A program made the translations under genes and the position numbers. The notes under the pieces were generated by a model. The model did no database searches and was not told where the DNA came from. It was given only the letters and a program-made list of their open reading frames with translations. Positions 41,804 through 50,886 of a stretch of 64,000 bases of DNA are shown piece after piece. The DNA is from an uncultured Victivallales bacterium (GTDB taxonomy: Bacteria; Verrucomicrobiota; Lentisphaeria; Victivallales; UBA1829), in assembly GCA_944390795.1 (NCBI GenBank), contig CALXRI010000015.1:1-64000 (forward strand), read 5' to 3'. Positions within the stretch are counted from its first letter, which is position 1, and every line of letters starts with the position of its first letter.

Positions 41804-42622
41804 ATGGACGTTTCAGAGTTGCGGGATAAACTTTGCAATCCGCCGATTCTGGGCGAGAAGGATCAATACAGAATCAAATTTGCGGATACGCCGGAGGAGA
41901 TCCGGGCGGCTTTCAAATTGAGATATGAGATCTTCAATCTGGAACAGGGCAAGGGGCTTGAAAACGCCGCAAGGGACGGAATCGACCGGGATGAATTCGA
42001 TGATTACTGTCTGCATCTCGTCGTGGAAGAGAAGACACAGCATAAAATCGTGGGAACCTACCGTATTCATCTCGGAGCGATTGCCTCGAAAGCGCTTGGC
42101 TTCTATTCGGAACGGGAATTCCGGATCACGGGTCTGGACCGGATTGCCGAAGACGCGATCGAAGTGGGGCGCTCCTGCGTTTCCCCGGAACACAGGGACG
42201 GGACGGTCGTCGCCCTTCTCTGGGGCGGCATCGCCGAAATCATCTACCGGTCGCGTCTCCGCTACATGTTCGGCTGCGTCAGTCTGGAAGACACCAATCC
42301 CGCTTCCGGATGGGCGATTTACGAGCATCTCAAGGCGACCGGGAAGATTTCCGACTGTCTGTTTGCCGAGGGGCTTCCCCAATGCGTCATGCCGCGTCCC
42401 CCGCAGGAGGAGATTGATGCGATTCTCAACGACCGCGCACATCTCCGGGAGCTGATCCCCCCGCTTTTCAAGGGATATCTCAGGCTCGGCTCCAAAATCT
42501 GCGGGGAACCCGTCTTCGATCATGAATTCGGAACGATTGATTTCCTGATTCTGCTGGATGTCAACGGCCTTCCGGAGCGCTATCTCAAGCATTTCAATGT
42601 TGCGAACCTGGGTGTCAGATGA
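41804..42622 (+). CDS. OlsB-like N-acyltransferase (GNAT fold, COG3176 'hemolysin-like' type)
   Basis: 272 aa. A GNAT-type core with RYEIFNLEQGKGLEN, DEFDDYCLHLVVEE, IVGTYRIHL, FYSEREFRI, EVGRSCVSPEHR and LLWGGIAEIIYRSRLRYMFGCVS, the pattern of ornithine-lipid N-acyltransferase OlsB and relatives that acylate an amino acid with acyl-ACP. The C-terminal part (PPLFKGYLRLGSKICGEPVFDHEFGTIDFLILLD) is also family-typical. The start is uncertain (ATG at 41804 or 41789, TTG at 41783). It overlaps the PlsC-like gene by four bases, giving an OlsB-OlsA pair. Confidence 0.8.
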   Translation: MDVSELRDKLCNPPILGEKDQYRIKFADTPEEIRAAFKLRYEIFNLEQGKGLENAARDGIDRDEFDDYCLHLVVEEKTQHKIVGTYRIHLGAIASKALGFYSEREFRITGLDRIAEDAIEVGRSCVSPEHRDGTVVALLWGGIAEIIYRSRLRYMFGCVSLEDTNPASGWAIYEHLKATGKISDCLFAEGLPQCVMPRPPQEEIDAILNDRAHLRELIPPLFKGYLRLGSKICGEPVFDHEFGTIDFLILLDVNGLPERYLKHFNVANLGVR

Positions 42623-43395
42623 GGGTTTTTTTCCGGAAAATCTTCCGTTTGTCGCTTCTTCTTCCGTGGCTGGTCTGCATGGGAATCGTTTCCATTCCCG
42701 TCACCCTGCGGCGCGATCGCTGGTCCGCAATCGCCGGAATGGCGAAAATGACGAAATACTGGGGGCGCGGCCTTCTTCGCATTTTCAACATCCGGCTTCA
42801 TGTGAAGGGCGATCCCGGCGGATATGACGGCGGACTGGTTGTTTCCAACCACATGGGCTACATTGACATTTTTGTGCATGCCGCAGTATTCGGGCTGCGT
42901 TTTGCTCCGAAAAAGGAAATCCGCTCCTGGCCGGTGCTCGGCTGGTACACCTCTTTTGTCCATCCCGTCTGGGTGGACCGCTCCTCCCGTCTCAAGTCGC
43001 AGAAGACGCTGGAGGAGTTCCGGGAAACTCTGGAGCACAAGGTTCCGCTGATCGTTTATCCGGAGGGGACAAGCACGGACGGGAACACGATTCTGCCGTT
43101 CAAGAGCGCACCATTCGAACTGGCGGCGTCCGGAAACTTTGACATTCAGCCGATTCTGACCGTCTACCGGGTTCCGGAGGGAGCGGACACTCCGTGCTGG
43201 TTCGGCGACATGGAACTTCTTCCGCATCTCTGGAGTCTGCTCGGCATTCCCTGGATCGATGCCGATGTTTACATCCTGCCGAAAATCACGGCGGACGGCA
43301 GAGGGCGGAAGGAACTGGCGGAAGCGGTCCATGAGGTGATCCGCGCCGCTCACGCTGCAAACGTCTTGAATAAGGAGCCTCCTGAACATGCCTGA
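42619..43395 (+). CDS. PlsC-family lysophospholipid acyltransferase (OlsA-like)
   Basis: 258 aa with an N-terminal membrane segment (about 8-28). The acyltransferase motifs are NHMGYID (H-x4-D catalytic pair, about 75-80) and YPEGTSTDG (about 149-157). It would add a second acyl chain in ester linkage, here most likely to the product of the upstream N-acyltransferase. ATGA overlap with that gene and a ten-odd-base overlap with the CobS-like gene indicate a tightly coupled operon. Confidence 0.88.
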   Translation: MRVFFRKIFRLSLLLPWLVCMGIVSIPVTLRRDRWSAIAGMAKMTKYWGRGLLRIFNIRLHVKGDPGGYDGGLVVSNHMGYIDIFVHAAVFGLRFAPKKEIRSWPVLGWYTSFVHPVWVDRSSRLKSQKTLEEFRETLEHKVPLIVYPEGTSTDGNTILPFKSAPFELAASGNFDIQPILTVYRVPEGADTPCWFGDMELLPHLWSLLGIPWIDADVYILPKITADGRGRKELAEAVHEVIRAAHAANVLNKEPPEHA

Positions 43396-44209
43396 CATCA
43401 GTGCGTATCTCGCCCAGTTTGCCGAAACATGGAATCTGTTCATCAAGTGGAGGCTGCCCGCTTTTCTTGACGATGACAATGAGGATACGCGCTTCGGGCT
43501 GATTGACGGGAAGCCGGCTCTTGCGCGGATCATGATGCCGCTGGTCGGTGCGCTTGCCGGCGTCTGCCTTTATCTCCCATTCTGGGGAATGTCCCTGGTT
43601 TTCGGACATGTGGCCGGCGGTATCGCGGCGGCTGTTCTGGCTCCCGCCGCAATCGAATTTGCAACCGGCTGGAGGGGGCTTTCCGCCCTGACAACCTATT
43701 TTCAGCTCCGCAGGGCGGGAGCTTCGCATGAAGAGGCATTTCTTGCGAGGCCGCAGTCCATGACGGAACCGCTTCCCCCGGTTTCCATGATCGGAATGCT
43801 TGTCATTTATGCTCTGCGGATGCTGATGTTCGGCGTGCTTGCCTCCGTTTACTGTTCCTTCTGGTTCATCATTGTGCTGACGGGAGGGTATCTTGTGCGG
43901 ATGCATCTCTGCGGCATGAATGAACCGGGGGGGTCCGTGGAAGACCACTGGTATCCCCTTCCGGACGAGAGAATGCAGAAATACGGATGGTGGATCGGTT
44001 TCGTCGTCATGCTGATTGCGGGCGTCTTCCACATCCCCGCCGCGCTGACCGGGTTTCTTTTCGCGGGATGCATGGCATGGCTGGCGAAGCAGCTCTGTCT
44101 GGATTCGATTTCCGGCATCAACCGCCAGGCTGTGGATGTGTTCGGCTACATGGCGGAAATCATTCTTCTCTTTGTCGGCGTTCTGCTGTTCACAGGTCCC
44201 GCTCTGTAA
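43388..44209 (+). CDS. Polytopic membrane protein, weakly CobS-like
   Basis: 273 aa with about six transmembrane segments. Two regions recall cobalamin synthase CobS: EFATGWRGLSALTTYFQLRRAGA in the first part and the C-terminal SISGINRQAVDVFGYMAEIILL, which parallels the GGITGDxLGAxxxxxE motif but has Asn in place of the Asp. No other cobalamin genes are near. Its place directly after two acyltransferases suggests it could act on a lipid headgroup instead, but this is inference. CobS identity is not certain. Confidence 0.6.
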   Translation: MPDISAYLAQFAETWNLFIKWRLPAFLDDDNEDTRFGLIDGKPALARIMMPLVGALAGVCLYLPFWGMSLVFGHVAGGIAAAVLAPAAIEFATGWRGLSALTTYFQLRRAGASHEEAFLARPQSMTEPLPPVSMIGMLVIYALRMLMFGVLASVYCSFWFIIVLTGGYLVRMHLCGMNEPGGSVEDHWYPLPDERMQKYGWWIGFVVMLIAGVFHIPAALTGFLFAGCMAWLAKQLCLDSISGINRQAVDVFGYMAEIILLFVGVLLFTGPAL

Positions 44210-44272
44210 TTGAATACGACCGGAGCCGTCTTTTGCCGTTCTGCCGGAAAGCTCCCCGCATGTTTTCCGCGC

Positions 44273-45061
44273 CTACATGTATTTCCTGAAATCCCGCGGC
44301 GCAAACCCGGATCGTTTCCGGATGAACTGTGTGAAGAGTCTGTGGACGGGAAAGCCGCAGCGGTCGCCGATTTCTCCGACGGGAAGTTCCGTTTCCCGCA
44401 GCAGGCGTATGGCAAGCGCATAGCGCTGCGAGAGCTGGAATTCATGCGGGGAGATTCCATTGACCTGTTTGAAGCAGTGACGCAGATAATCCACGCTGAC
44501 CGCGTATTTCGCGGCCTCCTGTTCCAGATCCAGCGCCGCGGCCGGCGAGCGGACGATACGGGTCGTCAAATGCATGACGGCTTTTTCCATCCGGCTTGAG
44601 ACAAGTTCATTTGTTTCCAGCGCGTCGGCAAGGTGCACCATCAGTTCCTCGAGATACAGCGGAAGGCGCCGCCGGTGGAATGCGGTATCGCGTTCAAAAC
44701 ACTCCCTCATTCGTTCAAAGGTATTGATCAGCATTTCCGTTTTCTTCAGAAAGAGATACCGTCTGTGCGGGCTGATCCTGTCAAGCGCGCCGAGCATGCG
44801 TTCGAATCGTGTTCCGGAAGCGGAGACCCACAGATTCTCCCTGATTTCCCCGGGCGGCGTTTTCCAGCAGTAGCTTTCCCCGGGATACGACCAGTAGAGA
44901 AATGGCGCCTCCAGTTCAAACTCCCCGTTCCCGATGCACAGGATCGCCTTTCCTCCGGCCATGATGCCGATCGCACCGTAGAGCGCGGCGCTTCTGGTGC
45001 CGTTTCTGGACGTTATCATCTTGGAAACGCTCCGGAACCAGATATCGTTGAAATAGTCCAT
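44273..45061 (-). CDS. AraC-family transcriptional regulator
   Basis: 262 aa. The C-terminal part (about 160-262) has two helix-turn-helix motifs: AAKYAVSVDYLRHCFKQVNGISPHEFQ and VGEIGDRCGFPVHRLFTQFIRKRSGFAPRDFRKY. The N-terminal 140 residues look like a cupin-type sensor. The start at 45061 has GGAG five bases upstream. It is divergent from the DUF4838 gene and the shared region carries phased repeats that are its likely binding site. Confidence 0.9.
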   Translation of the reverse strand: MDYFNDIWFRSVSKMITSRNGTRSAALYGAIGIMAGGKAILCIGNGEFELEAPFLYWSYPGESYCWKTPPGEIRENLWVSASGTRFERMLGALDRISPHRRYLFLKKTEMLINTFERMRECFERDTAFHRRRLPLYLEELMVHLADALETNELVSSRMEKAVMHLTTRIVRSPAAALDLEQEAAKYAVSVDYLRHCFKQVNGISPHEFQLSQRYALAIRLLRETELPVGEIGDRCGFPVHRLFTQFIRKRSGFAPRDFRKYM

Positions 45062-45073
45062 ATAATCTCCGGA

Positions 45074-45103
45074 TTTATGAAATTTTAGCAAATTTTATGA
45101 AAT
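45074..45103. promoter_or_regulatory. Three phased 10-bp repeats, candidate AraC-family operator
   Basis: TTTATGAAAT (45074-45083), TTTAGCAAAT (45084-45093, 8 of 10 matching) and TTTATGAAAT (45094-45103) stand head to tail, each one helical turn apart. They end 9 bases before the -35 of the DUF4838 promoter, the position for an activator site, and lie between two divergent genes. Confidence 0.72.
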
Positions 45104-45112
45104 GAAATGATC

Positions 45113-45140
45113 TTGCAAAAATCAGCATTTTCATTATAAT
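45113..45140 (+). promoter_or_regulatory. Sigma-70 promoter of the DUF4838 gene
   Basis: TTGCAA (45113-45118), 16-base spacer, consensus TATAAT (45135-45140). Because TTGCAA is self-complementary, the same hexamer could serve a divergent promoter. Confidence 0.72.
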
Positions 45141-45212
45141 AGTAGATGGTTGCGTTCTTTTCAAGAGATTCCTTTCTGATATCCGTAAAAATGAAAAATG
45201 GATGCGGGGACA

Positions 45213-48134
45213 ATGAAGATTCTTTTTTCATGCCTGATTGCCGGTCTGCTTTGCGGACCTCTCTTTTCCGCGGAGCACGATGTCTGCCTGGTGAAGGACG
45301 GGAAAGCCGCTGTTTCCATCGTCACCACGGAAAAACCTTCTCCCGCGGAACGGAAGGCGGCTTCCGAACTGGCATTCTTTCTGGACCGGATGACGGGATG
45401 CGGGCCGATTCCGGTTTCCGCGGCGCGTGTTCCGGGAAAGTCCGCCGTCGTGTTCCGGCGTTCCGCGTCAGGGGAGATTCAGCCGGAGGGCTTCGCGCTG
45501 GAGGCGCGGAATGACGGGACGGTAAGCATTTCGGCTCCCGCGGACATCGGATTCCTTTACGGCGCGTATGAAATCCTGAAACGTTACGGAAACGTCCGTT
45601 TTCTGGTGCCCGGGGATGACGGGACTTACGTCCCGAAGCGGAAAGATTTCCGCATTCCGCTGGAAAAAATCATCTGCAACCCCTCTTTTGCCGTCCGTTC
45701 CGGAAACAACCTTTACAACTCTCAGGCGGGGAGGGACTGGCTGGTGCGCAACAACATGCGCGTGGTGACAACCGGTGCGAGGGAGGACCGTTACGCGGAA
45801 TACGCCCCTCTCCGCGTGGAAGGAGGGCAGTGCTACTGGCGCATGCTTTCCGGCATGTATCTCGATACGTTCAGCCGCAGGGAGGCGCTGGCGAAACTCG
45901 ATGAGATGTTCCGGAAACATCCGGAGCGTTTTCCGCTCATTGACGGCAGGCGCATGCCGCTGACGGATGGAAAGGGAAAGATCGTCCGGCAGTTCTGCAC
46001 TTCGAATCCGGATGTGATCCGCATCTGCTCCGATTACATTCTGCGCATGGTCGGACGCTGGACGCCCGATGCGTCGCGGGGATTCTTCTGGCTTGCGCCG
46101 AACGATGTCACGGTCTGGTGCGAATGCGACGCGTGCCGGAAGCTTGACACGCCGGAGGACAGGAAGACGCATTCCCGGGGAACCCGCGCATGGACATTCG
46201 CCAACGCGGTGACGCGCCAGGCGCTGGACAGGTATCCCGGCTGCGCGATTTTCGGCATGGCGTATCAGAACTTCCAGAAAATGCCTTCTTTTGTGAAGAT
46301 CGATCCGCGCCTGAAGGTGTTTCTGGCCTTCAACCGGCGCTGCTGGCGTCACAACATCGACGATCCGGACTGTCCGACAAACCGGAAATTCCGGGACTAC
46401 TACAGCGCCTGGAGCAATGCCGGATTCGATTTTCTGGCCTGGGAGCAGACGGACCATGCGGGAGCTGCCTTCCTTCCGATCGAGGACAATGTCTGTCATA
46501 CCCTGCGGTTTTATCACGGCCTCCGCTGCCGGGGATCCTATCCGGAGTGTTTTCCTCCGGGAATGCGCCTCAATCCCGAAGTGTTTCCCCGCCGCGCCCG
46601 CGAGGCATGGTTCGGCATGTGGCAGGCGATGTATGTCTTTGCCGCGTTTCAGTGGGATCTGTCGCGGGATTACGGGAAGACGCTCGAGGAAATCAATTCC
46701 CTGTATTACGGCAGAGCCTGGGCGGGCGGCATGCGTGATTTCCGGCGTCTGCTGGCCGAGACCTCCCGGGAGACGCCCGGCTGCTTCGGGCACGGTCACA
46801 GTTCTCCGCTCGGGCGCCTGCTGGAAAAACCGGGCGTGCACGAACGGCTTCTCCGGTATCTGGACGCGGCGGAAAAAGCCGCTGCGGCGGATCCTGATCC
46901 CCGCGCGCTGGCTCATGTGAAATATGACCGCGAACTTTTTGCCGATACCTGGGAAAAGGCCCGCCGCGAGTATGCCGCGTCCAGGCGGGAACTCTCCGTT
47001 CTGCGCAGAACGCGGCCGGTGAGGATTGACGGAAATCTGGAGGAAGCCGACTGGAAAAACGCGTCCGTCGCCACGGATTTCCGGCAGACGAAGAGCGGCG
47101 CGAAGGCCGCGCAGCAGACTTTTGTGCGCATGCTTTATGACGATGACGCCTTCTATTTCGGAATGGAAGCCATGGAACCGGAAGTGGGAAACATGAGGAA
47201 CACTGTCCGCAGGCATGACGGGGAGGTCTGGAACGACAGCACGCTGGAACTTTTTCTCAGTTCCCCCTCCATGGCGCCGCGCTATGCGCAGATCATCGTG
47301 AATCCCTCCGGAACGGTGTTCGACCAGCTTGTCCACGGCAGCGGCGACATGAGTTTTGAGTCCGGCATTCAGTGCGCGGTGCGCATTCGCGCCGACCGCT
47401 GGACGCTGGAGGCACGCGTTCCCGCCGCTCCTCTGGGAATCTCCGGGCTGTCGGACGGACAGATCTGGCTGATGAATGTCATGCGCACCCGGCGCCTGCA
47501 CGATCATCCGTCGGAAGCCTCCACGCTGAGCGGGGGTTCCCCGCATGACACCGGAACCTTTCTCCCGGTCAATCTCGCCGGAAAACGCGGGACCGGAAGC
47601 AGCGGCGCGGAAGTGGACAGGAGGGCGTTCCGCAACGGCAATTTCAGTGAAACGCGCAAGGCGCGCCCGAAGGAATACGGAAACTGGACGCTGGGGCCCG
47701 GACGTCTGATCCCCAGATACTGGTCGCTTGCCTCCGCCGGAGGAGCTCTTGAAATGCGCAGGAATTCCGCCGGCGATGCGTCCGTCCTGCTGAAAAAGGG
47801 GTTCATCTTCCAGATGAACCGTCTCGACTGCGACGCTTTTGCGATCGCCGGCCGGGTGCGGGGAAAAGGCGTTTTGAACGTGTTCCTGATCCATTATCCC
47901 CGGAAAGCCGGAACCTGCGAAGTTGACCGCGAGGCGCGGAAAACGGTGAAATTTTCCAACACCGTTCTGGGCGGTGTCGCATGCGAGTCCGGCGCATGGA
48001 AGGATTTCCGTTTCACCTTCCGGAAAGATCCTCCGCTCTCCGGATGCATTTCCGCCCTGGCGCTTTCCGCCGGACCGGGCACGGAGGAGATCGAGATCGG
48101 CAACGTGTACATGACCCCCGTGAATGAAAAATAA
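45213..48134 (+). CDS. Secreted DUF4838 protein with C-terminal CBM9-like domain
   Basis: 973 aa. A signal peptide (MKILFSCLIAGLLCGPLFSAE) is followed by an alpha-glucuronidase N-like domain (about 25-150, PSPAERKAASELAFFLDRMTG ... GFLYGAYEILKRYGNVRFLVPGDDG), then the DUF4838 region (about 150-560; FWLAPNDVTVWCECDACRKLD), then a CBM9-like sandwich (about 590-790, RPVRIDGNLEEADWKNA ... RMLYDDDAFYFGMEA) and a further beta domain. Probably acts on or binds polysaccharide outside the cell. The start at 45213 has GCGGGGA upstream. It leads the downstream genes in the glycan island and is likely activated by the AraC protein. Confidence 0.85.
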   Translation: MKILFSCLIAGLLCGPLFSAEHDVCLVKDGKAAVSIVTTEKPSPAERKAASELAFFLDRMTGCGPIPVSAARVPGKSAVVFRRSASGEIQPEGFALEARNDGTVSISAPADIGFLYGAYEILKRYGNVRFLVPGDDGTYVPKRKDFRIPLEKIICNPSFAVRSGNNLYNSQAGRDWLVRNNMRVVTTGAREDRYAEYAPLRVEGGQCYWRMLSGMYLDTFSRREALAKLDEMFRKHPERFPLIDGRRMPLTDGKGKIVRQFCTSNPDVIRICSDYILRMVGRWTPDASRGFFWLAPNDVTVWCECDACRKLDTPEDRKTHSRGTRAWTFANAVTRQALDRYPGCAIFGMAYQNFQKMPSFVKIDPRLKVFLAFNRRCWRHNIDDPDCPTNRKFRDYYSAWSNAGFDFLAWEQTDHAGAAFLPIEDNVCHTLRFYHGLRCRGSYPECFPPGMRLNPEVFPRRAREAWFGMWQAMYVFAAFQWDLSRDYGKTLEEINSLYYGRAWAGGMRDFRRLLAETSRETPGCFGHGHSSPLGRLLEKPGVHERLLRYLDAAEKAAAADPDPRALAHVKYDRELFADTWEKARREYAASRRELSVLRRTRPVRIDGNLEEADWKNASVATDFRQTKSGAKAAQQTFVRMLYDDDAFYFGMEAMEPEVGNMRNTVRRHDGEVWNDSTLELFLSSPSMAPRYAQIIVNPSGTVFDQLVHGSGDMSFESGIQCAVRIRADRWTLEARVPAAPLGISGLSDGQIWLMNVMRTRRLHDHPSEASTLSGGSPHDTGTFLPVNLAGKRGTGSSGAEVDRRAFRNGNFSETRKARPKEYGNWTLGPGRLIPRYWSLASAGGALEMRRNSAGDASVLLKKGFIFQMNRLDCDAFAIAGRVRGKGVLNVFLIHYPRKAGTCEVDREARKTVKFSNTVLGGVACESGAWKDFRFTFRKDPPLSGCISALALSAGPGTEEIEIGNVYMTPVNEK

Positions 48135-48147
48135 GGATGTTGGGAAT

Positions 48148-48933
48148 ATGCGTGAACGGAAAACATTTCAGGAACACTGCGAATTTGTGGAGGAGCTGAG
48201 CCGCCTCTCCTTTTTCCTCGCCTTCCGTCTTCAGGACCGTCTGCCGGAACTGTCGCTGGAGGAGATCATCCGGAAGCAAACCCCGTTTTTCTACCATGCG
48301 CTGGATCTGGAAAACAACGTGATTCTGCCGGGGTTCCGGATCGAGGAAGCTAGCGACGCCGCGGAATTCGAGGAGAAAATGTGGGCGCAGGTCCGGAAAC
48401 TTGCGCTGGACCGGGCCGCGCGGTTTTACCGCTCCAGCGTCGGAATGGCGGTTCCCGAGACCTACAATGCCGGATCGCTGAAATATGATCCGCCACTGCC
48501 GGGGCTTCCGCCGAATTTCTGCAATTTCCATATTGCGAACGCCGTTGCGCCGAATTCGATCTTCGACGATCCGGAATATCTTGCGGGCTGTCTGACGACG
48601 CTGATGGAGAAGAGCGCCGCGGAATACGGATTCGACACCCTGCGCACCTCCTCCTGGCTGAACGGCAATGAACGGTTCCTTGCGTATTTTCCCCCGGAAT
48701 GGCGTGACGGCCGTGTGCTGCAGCCCTGTTACGATGACAAGCCGGACATTCCCGGCTGGACTTTCGGCAACTGGGGGCAGCTGGTCACCGCACGCGGCAC
48801 TTTCAACAGGCGGATGGGGGCATACGTGCGGGAGCATCTCACCATGCGTTACGGCTGCTATATCGCAAGCTGTTCGTTTGCAAGTTTGAAACGGCATCTG
48901 AAGGAGAGACGTTATGTCCAGAAATCTTCATAA
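48148..48933 (+). CDS. Hypothetical protein in the glycan island
   Basis: 261 aa, no signal peptide, no family recognised. Contains an N-terminal helical part and a central block with PPLPGLPPNFCNFHIANAVAPNSIFDDPEYL, followed by an acidic/aromatic C-terminal region ending in a basic segment. It is 13 bases after the DUF4838 stop and its end overlaps the creatininase-like gene by 20 bases, so all three are co-transcribed. A role linked to the creatininase-like enzyme is likely but cannot be specified. The ATG at 48148 (AAGGATGTTGGGA upstream) is preferred over 48124. Confidence 0.7.
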   Translation: MRERKTFQEHCEFVEELSRLSFFLAFRLQDRLPELSLEEIIRKQTPFFYHALDLENNVILPGFRIEEASDAAEFEEKMWAQVRKLALDRAARFYRSSVGMAVPETYNAGSLKYDPPLPGLPPNFCNFHIANAVAPNSIFDDPEYLAGCLTTLMEKSAAEYGFDTLRTSSWLNGNERFLAYFPPEWRDGRVLQPCYDDKPDIPGWTFGNWGQLVTARGTFNRRMGAYVREHLTMRYGCYIASCSFASLKRHLKERRYVQKSS

Positions 48934-49771
48934 GTACGAGGAACTGACTCCGTACGAGTTCGCCCGGGAGAAGGAGCGCGCATCCATCATTTATCTGGCG
49001 TCCGGTCCGCTGGAGTTTCATGAGGGGTGCAATGCCATGGGCGTGGATGCGTTCAAAGGTTACGACTGGTGTCTGGCCGCCGCCGGAATAACCGGAGGGA
49101 TCGTATTTCCTCCCGTTCCGATTGGTCCGTGCACGGCGCCGCCTCGTTTCGAGGGAGACATCAATTTCCAGGAGCGCGGCGGGATCCGGGATGTCATGTC
49201 CGGAAAGACGCGTTTCCGCGGACGGTTCGGTCCGCCGTCGCTGTTCACGAGCTACAGCGTCTGCCATGCTTTTTTCAGCGAGCTTCTGGAAGCGTTTGCC
49301 CAGGATCTCAAATTCAAACTCTGCGTGTTTGTCGGGTCCCACGGTCCTTCCGGCGATCTTTGCCGCAAGATTGTCCGGGAATGCGGAGGAACGGTTTCCG
49401 GCATGGAGGTGATGCCGGTCGGTTCCCTGGATTACAATCGGGATGTCATTCAGGCGTATTATGCGGAAAAGGGATTGAAGCGCATTTCCCATGGCGGGCT
49501 CTGGGAAAGCGCATTCAATTATGCGATGAATCCGGATTATTTCCATCCGGAATATCTGAACGCCTCCGAATATCCGCAGAGTTACGGCGCGTTGACGGAG
49601 GAGTTTTACGAGGGATGCATCCGTCCGGTACTTTCGGAATACCGTCAGTTGACTCCTGAATTCGCGCGGGAGCTCCGGAGAATTACGATCGAACGTCTGG
49701 CGGAGGATGTCCTGAAACATTATCAGAAGCTGGAGCAGTCCGGTCCGACGCCGGAGAAGCGGGAAGAGTGA
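48914..49771 (+). CDS. Creatininase-family amidohydrolase
   Basis: 285 aa. The metal site of the creatininase fold is visible: GPLEFHEG (Glu34, His36), GVD (Asp45), GSHGPSG (His143, replacing NGHGGN) and HGGLWESA (Glu198). Known members hydrolyse creatinine or cyclic amides such as those in formamide-linked sugars and in pyrroloquinoline or mycofactocin biosynthesis. Its place next to a secreted glycan protein suggests a small-molecule or amide step in sugar use. It overlaps the hypothetical gene upstream. Confidence 0.85.
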   Translation: MSRNLHKYEELTPYEFAREKERASIIYLASGPLEFHEGCNAMGVDAFKGYDWCLAAAGITGGIVFPPVPIGPCTAPPRFEGDINFQERGGIRDVMSGKTRFRGRFGPPSLFTSYSVCHAFFSELLEAFAQDLKFKLCVFVGSHGPSGDLCRKIVRECGGTVSGMEVMPVGSLDYNRDVIQAYYAEKGLKRISHGGLWESAFNYAMNPDYFHPEYLNASEYPQSYGALTEEFYEGCIRPVLSEYRQLTPEFARELRRITIERLAEDVLKHYQKLEQSGPTPEKREE

Positions 49772-49881
49772 CGGTGCACTCTCATGCCGGGCGGAAAGGG
49801 AGGAAATTGAATGGAAGAAAGGCGCTGCATGAAGAAGAAACAAGAGTTCCGCAAGTTTTCTTGCAGAAAGAGAGGAGTCCC

Positions 49882-50676
49882 ATGAAAAAACAGAACAGTA
49901 TCCTGCCCGTTTCCGCACGAACATGGAGTGGATTCACCTTGATAGAACTTCTCATCGTGATAGCGATCATCGCGATTCTGGCGTCCATGCTGCTTCCCGT
50001 GCTGTCTCAGGCCAGGGAAAAAGCATATTCCGCGCAGTGTGTTTCCAATCTCAGACAGCTTGTCATGGCGGGACTGCACCAGTATGCGGCGGATCATCAT
50101 GACTTTGCCTTCAATTTCAAGTATGCGTATTATAAAAGCGGAGATGTGAACGCGGAATTGTCATGGGCCGGAATTCTGGGAGACTTGAATCGGCGGCTTC
50201 CCGGCTATCCCCATTCCCTCGGCTACATCAAACTCCACAATATTCAGAAAAACAAACAGAGCGATATGGGGACCTGCATGACTTCCGTCCGTTACGCTGA
50301 AAGCAGTGACAGCGCTCTCAACTGGCTGGGAATCAACTACAGCATCAATGAATGGCTTTCGCTTTCCTCGAACACGATTGCCGGACTCCGGCGCATTGAG
50401 ATCACGGATGAAGCCGGTTACACCTTCAGGGGATTCAAGCTGTCCAGCCTCAAGTTCCCGACGTCCATTGCCTGGATTTACGATACGCCGCTGTGGAGCA
50501 TCTCTTCTCCGACCCTTCTCCATTCGGGCTGCAGTTTCAATGCCGGAATGATCGACGGACACGTCACAGCATACAAAAGAGGCATTTTCAAGGCGGGAAA
50601 TATTGACCTGGCATCCAGAACGGTGACCAACTACAACGCGTATTCCAAAATGGATATGGAACCGTTCAACAACTGA
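49882..50676 (+). CDS. Pseudopilin-like protein with prepilin N-terminus
   Basis: 264 aa. The N-terminus has a prepilin cleavage site, [21 protein letters not shown] (cut after Gly17, then methylation of Phe), with the usual Glu5 and a hydrophobic helix. The C-terminal domain carries a variant of the H-x9-DG motif, [15 protein letters not shown]. Such proteins are very numerous in Lentisphaerota and Planctomycetes and often lie by glycan-degrading genes; the function is unknown. The start at 49882 (AGAGGAG upstream) is used; the longer frame beginning at 49768 adds an unlikely hydrophilic leader. Confidence 0.88.
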   Translation: MKKQNSILPVSARTWSGFTLIELLIVIAIIAILASMLLPVLSQAREKAYSAQCVSNLRQLVMAGLHQYAADHHDFAFNFKYAYYKSGDVNAELSWAGILGDLNRRLPGYPHSLGYIKLHNIQKNKQSDMGTCMTSVRYAESSDSALNWLGINYSINEWLSLSSNTIAGLRRIEITDEAGYTFRGFKLSSLKFPTSIAWIYDTPLWSISSPTLLHSGCSFNAGMIDGHVTAYKRGIFKAGNIDLASRTVTNYNAYSKMDMEPFNN

Positions 50677-50886
50677 CCGGATTCCTGAGCTGGAGACAGA
50701 AAGCCGTCCGCAGTGCCGGCAGAGAAGCGGATATTCCGGAATCAGGAATTGAAATTGCCAGCGTGCCTTCCGGAAGCGCAGGATTCCAAATGAATGGTCC
50801 CGGATGACTTTCCTTATTCGGCGGAAGAAACGGTCGTGAAAAAGCGGATTAACCGCAGCACGGCAGAACTTCTCTTCCGGGAGTGC

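Noticed and set aside
45468-47894. Long minus-strand open frame (808 codons)
   Set aside because: Antisense to the DUF4838-CBM9 gene, which has a signal peptide, promoter and known domains.
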